From contig NC_092473.1 in the NCBI RefSeq assembly GCF_047495875.1, positions 15,157,733-15,221,732 of the forward strand: DNA of 64,000 nt, in the 5' to 3' direction. Below are positions 34,500 to 44,500 of the stretch, one piece after another; position 1 is the stretch's first letter; every line of letters begins with the position of its first letter. Source of the DNA: Pithys albifrons albifrons (lineage: Eukaryota; Chordata; Aves; Passeriformes; Thamnophilidae). Below the pieces are notes generated by a model, which saw only the letters and a program-made list of their open reading frames with translations, did not search any database and had not been told where the DNA came from. Position numbers and translations under genes: made by a program.

Positions 34500-35650
34500 T
34501 TGGGCAGAGTTTCCTTGTTGGAGAACATTTCAGGAAGAATTTCATCATGGGAAAGGTTGTGAAATGCTGGAAGGGGCTGCCCAGGGAGGTTTGGAGTGCC
34601 CAGCCCTGGAGGTGCCCAAGGAAGGACTGGTCGTGGCACTCAGAGCTCTGGGCTGGGGGACAAGGTGGGCATCAGGCACAGGGTGGGCTCTGGGGCCTGG
34701 GAGGGCTTTGCCAAGGTGGGCATCGGGCACAGGGTGGGCTCCATGGGCTGGAAGAGCTTTGCCAAGGTGGGCATCGGGCACAGGGTGGGCTCCATGGGCT
34801 GAGAGGGCTTTTCCAAGGTGGGCATCGGGCACAGGGTGGGCTCCAGGGGCTGTCAGGGCTTTGCCAAGGTGGGCATCGGGCACAGGGTGGGCTCCATGGG
34901 CTGAGAGGGCTTTGCCAAGGTGGGCATCGGGCACAGGGTGGGCTCCAGGGGCTGGGAGGGCTTTGCCAAGGTGGGCATCGGGCACAGGGTGGGCTCCAGG
35001 GGCTGGCAGGGCTTTGCCAAGGTGGGCATCGGCCACAGGGTGGGCTCTGTGGGCTGGGAGGGCTTTGTCAAGGTGGGCATCGGGCACAGGGTGGGCTCCA
35101 TGGGCTGGGAGGGCTTTGCCAAGGTGGGCATCGAGCACAGGGTGGGCTCCAGGGGCTGGCAGGGCTTTGCCAAGGTGGGCATCGGGCACAGGGTGGGCTC
35201 CATGGGCTGGAAGAGCTTTGCCAAGGTGGGCATCGGGCACAGGGTGGGCTCCATGGGCTGTCAGGGCTTTGCCAAGGTGGGCATCGGGCACAGGGTGGGT
35301 TCCAGGGGCTGGGAGGGCTTTTCCAAGGTGGGCATCGGGCACAGGGTGGGCTCCGTGGGCTGGCAGGGCTTTGCCAAGGTGGGCATCAGGCACAGGGTGG
35401 GCTGCATGGGCTGTCAGGGCTTTGCCAAGGTGGGCATCGGGCACAGGGTGGGCTCCATGGGCTGGGAGGGCTTTGCCAAGGTGGGCATCGGGCACAGGGT
35501 GGGCTCTGTGGGTTGGGAGAGCTTTGCCAAGGTGGGCATCGGGCACAGGGTGGGCTCCAGGAGCTGGCAGGGCTTTGCCAAGGTGGGCATCGGGCACAGG
35601 GTGGGCTCCAGGGGCTGGCAGGGCTTTGCCAACCTTCATAATTATAATTT
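34500..35650 (+). mobile_element. CR1 3' end enlarged by a 51-bp array, copy A
   Basis: The left part (CATTTCAGGAAGAATTTCAT, GGGGCTGCCCAGGGAGG, GGTGCCCAAGGAAGGACTGG) is normal CR1. The terminal GACAAGGTGG segment is then repeated about 19 times, and the last unit ends GGCTTTGCCAACCTTCATAA, like a CR1 terminus. Confidence 0.82.
34665..35632 (+). repeat. 51-bp minisatellite, copy A (about 19 units)
   Basis: Unit GGGCTTTGCCAAGGTGGGCA plus TCGGGCACAGGGTGGGCTCC; positions after CTCC vary (ATGGGCTGG, AGGGGCTGG, GTGGGCTG). Copy B has about 10 units. Confidence 0.95.
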
Positions 35651-35983
35651 CCCAGTCACCTTTAGGGCCCCAAACTTGAAGCCTTGGGCACGTCCCAGCG
35701 TTGCCCTCAGTGACCCACCTTCACACCTGAGTGGGCTGTGCCAAGATGTCACTAATAAAAGCTCTTTTGAAACCTTCAGACACCCCAAAAAAAAATTAAT
35801 AACAAATTGTTGGAGGCTTTATTTAAAAAAAAAAATAATTCTTTTCCACAGCAAGGACTTTCACTGTGAATGGCTCAGCAGGGCCTTTCCTGGAAATTTT
35901 ATTGTACTTTAAAATGAAATATTCGCACAGAGCAACGAGCAGAGAAGGGCACGGGCAGGACAAGGAGGAGGAGGAGGAGGATG
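35651..35983. other. Unique sequence of duplicon A, no gene seen
   Basis: It contains a T/A-rich run at 35,818-35,840 and a GGA-rich run at 35,955-35,985. Confidence 0.45.
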
Positions 35984-36280
35984 GGCTGGGGTGGCACAGG
36001 AAAGCTGAGAGACAGGACAGGGGAATGGCTCCCACTGGAATAGGGAAGGGTTAGGTGGGATATTGGGAAGGAATTGCTGGCTGGGAGGGTGGGCAGGGCC
36101 TGGCACAGGTGCCCAGAGAAGCTGTGGCTGCCCCAGCCCTGGGAGTGTCCCAGGCCAGGTTGAACAGGGCTTGGAGCACCCTGGGCTGGTGGGAGGTGTC
36201 CCTGCCCATGGCAGGGGTGGCACTGGATGGGCTTTGAGGTCCCTTCAAACCCAAACCATTCTGTGATTCTGTGGCTCAGA
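35984..36280 (+). mobile_element. CR1 3' end, copy A unit 1
   Basis: Plus-strand CR1 ending CCATTCTGTGATTCTGTGG; the first of three CR1s in tandem in duplicon A. Confidence 0.85.
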
Positions 36281-36706
36281 AAACATCCTCCCATTTCACT
36301 GCCCCTTCCAGAATAACAGGAAATCCAGAGGGATCCAATTCCCTCTCCTTGATTTCACCCTGGAGAAGAGAAGGCTCCAGGGACACCTTGGAGCCCCTTT
36401 GAGTGCCTAAAGAGGCTCCAAAAGAACCAGAGAAAGATTTTGGACAAGACTCTGGAGGAACAGGCCAAGGGGAATGGCTTCCCACTGACACTGGGATATT
36501 GGGAAGGAATTGCTGGCTGGGAGGGTGGGCAGGCCCTGGCACAGGTGCCCAGAGAAGCTGTGGCTGCCCCAGCCCTGGCAGGGCCAGGCTGGACAGGGCT
36601 TGGAGCACCCTGGGGTGGTGGGAGGTGTCCCTGCCCATGGCAGGGGTGGCACTGGGTGGGCTTTGTGGTCCCTTCAAACCCAAACCATTCTGTGATTCTG
36701 TGGCTC
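36281..36706 (+). mobile_element. CR1 composite unit 2, copy A (extra relative to B)
   Basis: A unit of about 426 bp: spacer GAAAACATCCTCCCATTTCA, then a CR1 body. Copy B has only two CR1s here, so one composite unit was gained in A or lost in B. This unit has a short deletion (CCAGCCCTGGCAGGGCCAGG). Confidence 0.83.
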
Positions 36707-37128
36707 AGAAAACATCCTCCCATTTCACTGCCCCTTCCAGAATAACAGGAAATCCAGAGGGATCCAATTCCCTCTCCTTGATTTCACCCTGGAGAAGAGA
36801 AGGCTCCAGGGACACCTTGGAGCCACTTTGAGTGCCTAAAGAGGCTCCAAAAGAACCAGAGAAAGATTTTGGACAAGACTCTGGAGGAACAGGCCAAGGG
36901 GAATGGCTCCCCACTGACACTGGGATATTGGGAAGGAATTGCTGGCTGGGAGGGTGGGCAGGGCCTGGCACAGGTGCCCAGAGAAGCTGTGGCTGCCCCA
37001 GCCCTGGGAGTGTCCCAGGCCAGGCTGGACAGGGCTTGGAGCACCCTGGGCTGGTGGGAGGTGTTGGGGTTAGAACTGGATCATCTTCAAGGTCCTTTCC
37101 AACCCAACCCATTCCACGATTCCATGAA
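36707..37128 (+). mobile_element. CR1 composite unit 3, copy A
   Basis: Same composite, ending with a CR1 3' terminus of a different type (GTTGGGGTTAGAACTGGATC, CCATTCCACGATTCCATG). Confidence 0.83.
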
Positions 37129-37331
37129 AGGACAGACAGGGCAGAGGGAGGCAAAGGCAGAGTGCCAGTCCAGTGGCTCCCCAGTGCCCCCCAGTGCCCC
37201 CAGTGCTGCTGTTTAACTGGGGGCCGCTGCAACATCTGCAGGAGGGAAAGGGAAGGGCCACAGTGCCCTCTGTTGGCACCAGCGCCATCCCTGCCGGAGG
37301 GCTCGGAACAGCAGCTGCGCCTCCAGCCTCT
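37129..37331. other. Unique sequence upstream of the pyrimidine array
   Basis: No gene recognised; the copy B counterpart is 59,186-59,396. Confidence 0.5.
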
Positions 37332-37563
37332 CCCTTTCCTTTTCCTTTTCCTTTTCCTTTTCCTTTTCCTTTTCCTTTTCCTTTTCCTTTTCCTTTTCTC
37401 CTTTTCCTTTTCCTTTTCCTTTTCTCCTTTTCCTTTCCCTTTTTCTTTTCCTTTCCCTCTTTTTCCTTTTTTTCTTTCCCCTTTTTCTTTTTCCCTTTCC
37501 CATTTCCCCTTTTCTTTTCCCTTTTTTTTCCTTCCCCTTTTCCTTTTTCCTTTCCCCTTTCTC
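37332..37563 (+). repeat. (CCTTTT)n pyrimidine tract, copy A
   Basis: A hexanucleotide CCTTTT array degenerates to mixed C/T tracts. It is purely pyrimidine over long runs, with triplex potential, and ends about 435 bases upstream of the TEKT4 ATG. Confidence 0.95.
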
Positions 37564-37589
37564 CTTGCCTTGCCTTCTCTTGACTTTCC

Positions 37590-37745
37590 TCCAGGATCTC
37601 ATGGCTCCAGGATCCTATAACTCCAGTATCCTATGATTCCAGGCTCCTGTTATTCCAGGATTCTATAATTCCAGTATCCTATGATTCCAGGATCCTGTTA
37701 TTCCAGGATCCTACAGTTCCAGGATCCTGTGATTCCCAGCCCCCT
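37590..37745 (+). repeat. 16-bp array near the TEKT4 promoter, copy A
   Basis: About nine units of ATGATTCCAGGATCCT-type sequence (variants TATAACTCCAGTATCC, TGTTATTCCAGGATCC). Confidence 0.88.
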
Positions 37746-37801
37746 ATGGCTCCAGGTCCCTGGGCCCTCCCGCCGCCATGACACCTCCACGTTGGCTTCC
37801 C

Positions 37802-37815
37802 GTTGCCATGGCAAC
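37802..37815 (+). promoter_or_regulatory. RFX X-box 1 (copy A)
   Basis: GTTGCCATGGCAAC is a perfect inverted repeat matching the X-box pattern (GTNRCC, short spacer, RGYAAC) bound by RFX2/RFX3, the regulators of cilia genes. It lies 183 bases upstream of the ATG. Confidence 0.8.
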
Positions 37816-37944
37816 AAGCCGCGTGGAGGCGGGCACGGGCGGCAGCATCCACCAATCAAAGACGGTCTTAGGGCAAACCCTCACTTTGATTGGTTGTTAT
37901 AGATGTCCGTTAACCGAGGAGCCGGCTCTCCATTGGTCGGCGCC

Positions 37945-37958
37945 GTTGCCGCGGTAAC
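37945..37958 (+). promoter_or_regulatory. RFX X-box 2 (copy A)
   Basis: GTTGCCGCGGTAAC matches the X-box pattern with both half-sites intact, 40 bases upstream of the ATG and next to an ATTGG box. The spacing between the two X-boxes is 143 bases and is the same in copy B. Confidence 0.75.
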
Positions 37959-37997
37959 GGGAGGACGCGGCGCAGCGGCGGCCGCGGAGGCTCCGCC

Positions 37998-38516
37998 ATG
38001 GCCCTGCCCGAGGAGCCGGTGCCGCCGGCCGTGCCCTCCTGCCCCCTGCCCGGCAAGATCTGCCATGTGGCCGGCCAGGAGCGTCCCGGCTCGTGCTGCG
38101 GCATGGCCATGGCCGGTTTCCGCACCTCCAAGTACCAGCTGCCCGAGTGGCACCGCCGCAACGCGCGGGTGTTCAACCAGGCCTGCACCGTGGGCGAGGA
38201 GGCGCAGCGCGGCCGGGCCGAGGCCGGGCACCTCCGCAGACACGCGGCCGCCTGTGCCCAGCGCGCCCAGCAGCACTCCAAGAGCACCCTCGGGCAGCGC
38301 CTGCAGGACATCCACTTCTGGAGGGTGGAGCTGCAGAAGGAGGTCATGGAGCTGGACGCAGAGACCAACCTGCTGGCGGCCCAGAAGCTGCGGCTGGAGC
38401 GGGCGCTCGATGCCACCGAGGTGCCCTACGGAGTGGTCACCGACAACCTGCAGTGCCGGGAGAGGAGGCAGCCCCCGGACCTGGTGATCGACGAGGTGGA
38501 GAGGCAGCTGCTGAAG
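37998..38516 (+). CDS. TEKT4: TEKT4 copy A exon 1 (codons 1-173)
   Basis: This exon begins at the ATG in GCCATGG and ends at codon AAG, followed by donor GTGGGT. It is CpG-rich. It encodes the proline-rich N-terminus and the first coiled-coil half up to EVERQLLK. Read-through would reach a TGA four codons past the donor, so this donor must be used for full-length protein. Confidence 0.95.
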
Positions 38517-41500
38517 GTGGGTGGGCACTGAGGGCTGGGGTGGGCACTGAGGGCTGGGGTGGGCACTGAGGGCTGGGGTGGGCACTGAGAGCTGGGGATG
38601 GAGATGGAGAGGCAGCTGCTGAAGGTGGGTGGGCACTGAGGGCTGGGGTGGGCACTGAGGGCTGGGGACGGCACTGAGGGCTGGGGTGGGCACTGAGGGC
38701 TGGGGATGGCACTGAGGGCTGGGGTGGGCACTGAGGGCTGGGGTGGGCACTGAGAGCTGGGGATGGAGATGGAGAGGCAGCTGCTGGAGGTGGGTGGGCA
38801 CTGAGGGCTGGGGTGGGCACTGAGAGCTGGGGATGGATGAGGTGGAGAGGCAGCTGCTGAAGGTGGGTGGGCACTGAGGGCTGGGGTGGGCACTGAGGGC
38901 TGGGGATGGCACTGAGAGCTGGGGATGGCACTGAGGGCTGCGGTGGGCACTGAGGGCTGGGGAATGGCACTGAGAGCTGGGGATGGCACTGAGAGCTGGG
39001 GATGGAGATGGAGAGGCAGCTGCTGAAGGTGGGTGGGCACTGAGAGCTGGGGTGGGCACTGAGGGCTGGGGATGGATGAGGTGGAGAGGCAGCTGCTGAA
39101 GGTGGGTGGGCACTGAGGGCTGGGGCGGGCACTGAGAGCTGGGGTGGGCACTGAGGGCTGGGGATGGATGAGGTGGAGAGGCAGCTGCTGAAGGTGGGTG
39201 GGCACTGAGGGCTGGGGTGGGCACTGAGGGCTGGGGCGGGCACTGAGGGCTGGGGTGGGCACTGAGAGCTGGGGTGGGCACTGAGGGCTGGGGATGGATG
39301 AGGTGGAGAGGCAGCTGCTGAAGGTGGGTGGGCACTGAGGGCTGGGGCGGGCACTGAGGGCTGGGGTGGGCACTGAGGACTGGGGTGGGCACTGAGGGCT
39401 GGGGATGGCACTGAGGGCTGGGGTGGGCACTGAGGGCTGGGGATGGCACTGAGAGCTGGGGATGGATGAGGTGGAGAGGCAGCTGCTGAAGGTGGGTGGG
39501 CACTGAGGGCTGGGGTGGGCACTGAGGGCTGGGGTGGGCACTGAGGGCTGGGGATGGCACTGAGAGCTGGGGATGGCACTGAGGGCTGCGGTGGGCACTG
39601 AGGGCTGGGGAATGGCACTGAGAGCTGGGGATGGCACTGAGAGCTGGGGATGGAGATGGAGAGGCAGCTGCTGAAGGTGGGTGGGCACTGAGGGCTGGGG
39701 ATGGAGCAGATGGAGAGGCAGCTGCTGAAAGTGGGTGGGCACTGAGGGATGGGGTGGGCACTGAGAGCTGGGGATGGCACTGAGGGCTGGGGATGGATGA
39801 GGTGGAGAGGCAGCTGCTGAAGGTGGGTAGGCACTGAGGGCTGGGGCGGGCACTGAGAGCTGGGGTGGGCACTGAGGGCTGGGGATGGATGAGGTGGAGA
39901 GGCAGCTGCTGAAGGTGGGTGGGCACTGAGGGCTGGGGCGGGCACTGAGGGCTGGGGTGGGCACTGAGGGCTGGATATCACAGGAGTCTCCCTGGGTTTG
40001 TTTTCCTTTAGGAAGCTGATCTCATCAGGAATATTCGGGATCTTCTGAAAAGGACTATAATTCAAGCCACCAACCAGATCCGGTAGGACATTTCCCAGGA
40101 TATTCCAGCAGCTCATTCCTGGTCTGTGGGAATAGAGGAGAAAAGATCTCACCAGGGCCAGGCTCAGATGGGAGTTCCATTCAAACTGAAAAGGTTAATG
40201 TTGGAACGGGAGGATTCTCCAGTGGAATAAAGTGGATTTAGGTTTCTAATCCTGGTTTTCCAGCATGTGTTTGATTTGGTTTCCAACCCAACCTCAGCAT
40301 TCCCTGGATACCTCCCTCCCTTCCTGCACCTTGGGAAAAGGAATTTCTCCTTTTCCAGTTGAGTTTTTGCCACCAGATGTCAGTGTGACCTTTAAACATG
40401 GACCTTCTGTGTCAACGTGGGCGTTCATTGCCTTTCCAGAGGGCTGTTGGCTGGAATTTCTTCCAAACCCTTTGGAAAGATGTTCCCTGTCTGCAAATAT
40501 AAAGGAGTTAATTGCTTGAAACCTTGATATTTTAATTTTATTTTTTTAAATCTCCTTCTATTCTACCAGATAGAATGAAAAGCTGTTTGTGGAAAGAATG
40601 GCTGTAAATGCAGAATAATGTCAAGTCGTTCTGTTGCATCAGTCAGAGTAGGAGAGGAGACTATTTTGCTTTTTATAATTGTTTTGGGATTATTTCAATC
40701 CTATTTAATCCCAATTTAATCCCATTGGCCAGTAAAGTATTGATTCCCTGGGTGAGAGTGACACCTGCTGTTACCAGCTGATAACACTCAAGTCCTGTCT
40801 AATTGAAATCATTTCAATTAATTGGGAGATGGGTGACTCTAATTGGAAACAAAGCAGGGATTTTAATCGGAATATCCCTGACCTTTTATCTTGCAAGGCC
40901 AGTTTGCACTCTCTGCATGGAAGGAGGGAGAGGAGGGCTCAGGGAATGTTGGGGCCACTTCATGGAGGTCTTCCATGTGAGATCTGCCCAACATTGTAGT
41001 GAAAGTGGAGGGTGATTCTTCTGGTGGCACTGCCTGATGTCCTCTGGTCGGCAAACCCACCTGCTGCTGCTGTGAAAAAATCCTCTCAATTTTAGGATTA
41101 TTGTGGGAAATCCAGAGTGCAGAAACTCCTCTGCCTCAGGTCATGGAGCTCTGAGCCTTCAGCAGGGGCAGCACTGGGCTGGAGGTCTGGGACAGTGGGA
41201 ATCATGGAATGGTTTGGGGTGGAAAGGACCATAAAGATCATCTATTCCATCCCCTCCCATGGGCAGGGACACCTCCCACCAGCCCAGGGTGCTCCAAGCC
41301 CTGTCCAGCCTGGCCTGGGACACTCCCAGGGCTGGGGCAGCCACAGCTTCTCTGGGCACCTGTGCCAGGCCCTGCCCACCCTCCCAGCCAGCAATTCCTT
41401 CCCAATATCCCACCTAACCCTGCCCTCTGGCAGTGGGAAGCCATTCCCTGTGCCCTGTCCCTCCATCCCTTGTCCCCAGTCCCTCTCCAGCTCTCCTGAA

Positions 41501-44500
41501 GCCCCTTCAGGCCCTGCCAGGGGCTCTCAGGTGTCCCTGGAGCCTTCTCTTCTCCAGGTGACACCCCAGCTCTCCCAGCCTGGCTCCAGCCCAGAGGGAT
41601 CCAGAATTCTGGAATGGTTTGGGTTGGAAGGGACCCCAAAGCCCACCCAGTGCCACCCCTCCATGGACAGGGACACCTCCCACCAGCCCAGGTTGCTCCA
41701 AGCCCTGTCCAGCCTGGCCTGGGACACTCCCAGGGCTGGGGCAGCCACAGCTTCTCTGGGCACCTGTGCCAGGGCCTGCCCACCCTCCCAGCCAAGAATT
41801 GCTTCCCAATATCCCACCTAAATCAGTCTTACTGTCCTTCCAGGAGATGGATGTGGGACAGAGGGGTTGGTGGGATTTTCCAGACAGAAGGGAATGTTTA
41901 TGGTGAAGACACAGGCCCAGACTGAGGTTCACACACCTGTGGTGGGGCTGTGGGTTGTCTGGTGTCCCTCTAACCGTGTGTGGATTCAACTTCCCAGCTC
42001 CAACCGGATTCAGAAGGAGTTCTGTGAGCTGGACTGGTCAGACAAGGTGGAGACCTATCACATCGATGACAAGTGTGTGAGCTACAACAACGACAGCACC
42101 AACATCCAGTCCCACCCCAGCTCTGTGAAGTTTGAGGAGAAGTGAGTAACTCTTGGGACCACCCTGGGACACACAGCTCAGCCTGGGAGAATCATAGAAT
42201 CATCCCTTGTCCCAACTCCCTCTCCAGCTCTCCTGGAGCCCCTTTAGCACTGGAAGGGGCTCTCAGGTCTCCCTGGAGCCTTCTCTTCTCCAGGCTGAAC
42301 ATCCCCAACACACTCAGCCTATCAAGATCTTGTATCTTTTTATTTCAAGGTAGACACAGACTGTAAATCCTGAATATACTGAAGTGTTTGCTATGACTGA
42401 ACTGCTGATTCTTGCACAAAAAGTGTGTGTGTCCTTATTGATCCTTGGCAGTGTTGGCTAAAGATGGAAGAGTTTTTCCTTATTTTTGGTCATTTATTGC
42501 TTTCCTCAGAAGCCACAGGAATGAGAGATTATGAATGTGTGAAAGGATTAATCTTCTTCCTTCATGCCAAGTCTACAGTGCAACAACAAGCAGAGCTCGG
42601 CGACACCTTTGCAGGACAGAACCAGCCTCAGGTTGTCTTCTCGAGGGCAAGATTCCCATTTTCTTCCATTCCCCTCTTCCTCCAGTGCCTCCACACCGAA
42701 GACCTGGGCCCAGTTCAGCCATGACAACATTTCCAGTGCAGAGCAGGAGAAACTGGCCTCGGTGCAGCTCCGTTCCCTCATCCAGAACATCATCCACGAC
42801 GCGGCCGAGGACCTGCGGCTGCAGCGCGCCGCCGTCAACCAGGCCTTCCACAACCACTGCAGGGAGCTGGATGATGCCAAGCTCAAGCTGGAGCAGCACC
42901 TGGAGCAGGTGAGCTCTCTGGGGGAGGTCACTCTGTGTGTCTTAGTCCAAGGTGGGTGTCCAATGCTGGTTTGGGGCAGCTCAGGGGGTGGGAAGAGACT
43001 TCGGAGCTGGGTTGGGGCTCCAGTTGGGCAGTTTGGTTGTGATGGGCTGTGGTGGGTTAAAGGTGAACCAGCAGGAGAAATGAACCCAACACACAAAAAA
43101 TTATAAGTCAGAGTTATGATTTAATAACAGTATTACAAAGCAGAGAAATCAGAATTAAGTGTAAGATGCAGGAGATGTCCTTGGAGCAGAGAATCCCAAC
43201 CATCTCTCCCAGGGCCAAACCAGATCTCAGCACAACCAAAAGCTCCTGTTGCCCCCACCTCTGCCCCAAGGGGTGGGCTCATGGTCAGGCCATGGAGTTC
43301 CACTGTTGGATGTGGAGCATCAGCACCACGAGCTTGGTGGAGCTTTGTGATGGGTTAAAGATGAACCAGCAGGAGAAATAAACCCCACACACAAAAAATT
43401 ATAAGTCAGAGTTATGATTTAATAACAGTATTACAAAGCAGAGAAATCAGAATTAAGTGTAAGATGCAGGAGATGTCCTTGGAGTCCTTGGAGCAGAGAA
43501 TCCCAACCATCTCTCCCAGGGCCAAACCAGAACTCAGCACAACCAAAAGCTCCTGTTGCCCCCACCTCTGCCCCAAGGGGTGGGCTCATGGTCAGGCCAT
43601 GGAGTTCCACTGTTGGATGTGGAGCATCAGCACCACAAGCTTGGTGGAGCTTTGTGATGGGTTAAAGGTAAAAGCAGGAAGAGAAATGGACCCAACATGA
43701 AAGAGATTATAAGTCAGAGTTATAATTTAATAACAACATTACAATAAATGCAGTGGCACAAAGAGAAATTGGGTTTAACCCCCAAGCCCAGCAGTGTAAC
43801 CCACCCCCTGGGGCACAAACACAGGGGGGTTTGGTGGCCCCTGTGCTGAGCCCCACGTGGTTCCTCCGAGGCCAAAGGAAAAGGAAGGGACAAACCTGTT
43901 GGTGCAGATGATGGCACAGTCTGGGCAGAGTGGTGGGCTCCTCCTGTCCAGGGTCTGCTCCTCCTCTGGATCCAATGAGTGGTTCCCCAAGTCCCCAAAC
44001 CCCTGAGATTCCATCCCCTCAGGTTTGGGTGGGAGCCCCCAGTGCCTCCCCCAGGGCAGGGAGTTCCACACTGGGGGATCTGACTCTGGCAGTCAGGGGG
44101 GATTTTGGAATTGTTGCTGGCCCATGGGCAGAGCTGAGCCCTCAGGTGGGTGTGGAGGTGCCAAGGACTCCCTGCAGGGCAGTTCTCCCAGCTCCTCTGC
44201 CAGGCTTCTTTCCCAGCCAGCTCCCAGCCTGAGGGCTCAGCTGTGCCCTGGGCAGCTGCTGCCAATGGGCCATTGGGAACAGTTCCTGGGAAATGGCACA
44301 GAGGGTGGACAATCCACAGCTTTGGTCACACCCACACAGGAACAAACTGGTCCCAGTTTGCTGAATTAGGACATGGACTAAGTTAAGAACAGCTAAGTGG
44401 GCTTTAATTTCTGTCTGTGTCAGTGGTTAGGAGGGAGAAGCAATTCAGGATTTCCTGTCTTTCCATTTCCTTCAGAAATCCATGGATTTCCAAGCTGATC

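Larger units (their letters stand above)
37770..37997 (+). promoter_or_regulatory. TEKT4 copy A promoter and CpG-rich 5' flank
   Basis: This GC- and CpG-rich segment lies directly upstream of the TEKT4 ATG. It has two RFX-type X-boxes, three CCAAT boxes (37852-37856 forward; 37889-37893 and 37932-37936 as ATTGG on this strand) and no evident TATA box. RFX plus NF-Y sites are typical of ciliary gene promoters, which fits a tektin. The exact transcription start cannot be read from sequence. Confidence 0.75.

Noticed and set aside
38093..38569. Second protein in an alternative frame of TEKT4 exon 1
   Set aside because: The frame is open because of GC bias. It is preserved in copy B only because the DNA is nearly identical, and it has no known domain.
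37881..39926. 681-codon open frame on the minus strand across TEKT4 exon 1 and intron 1
   Set aside because: It is the antisense reading of the stop-free intron array ([15 protein letters not shown] repeats) and of exon 1. It has no homology, and similar long frames exist in the other minus frames.
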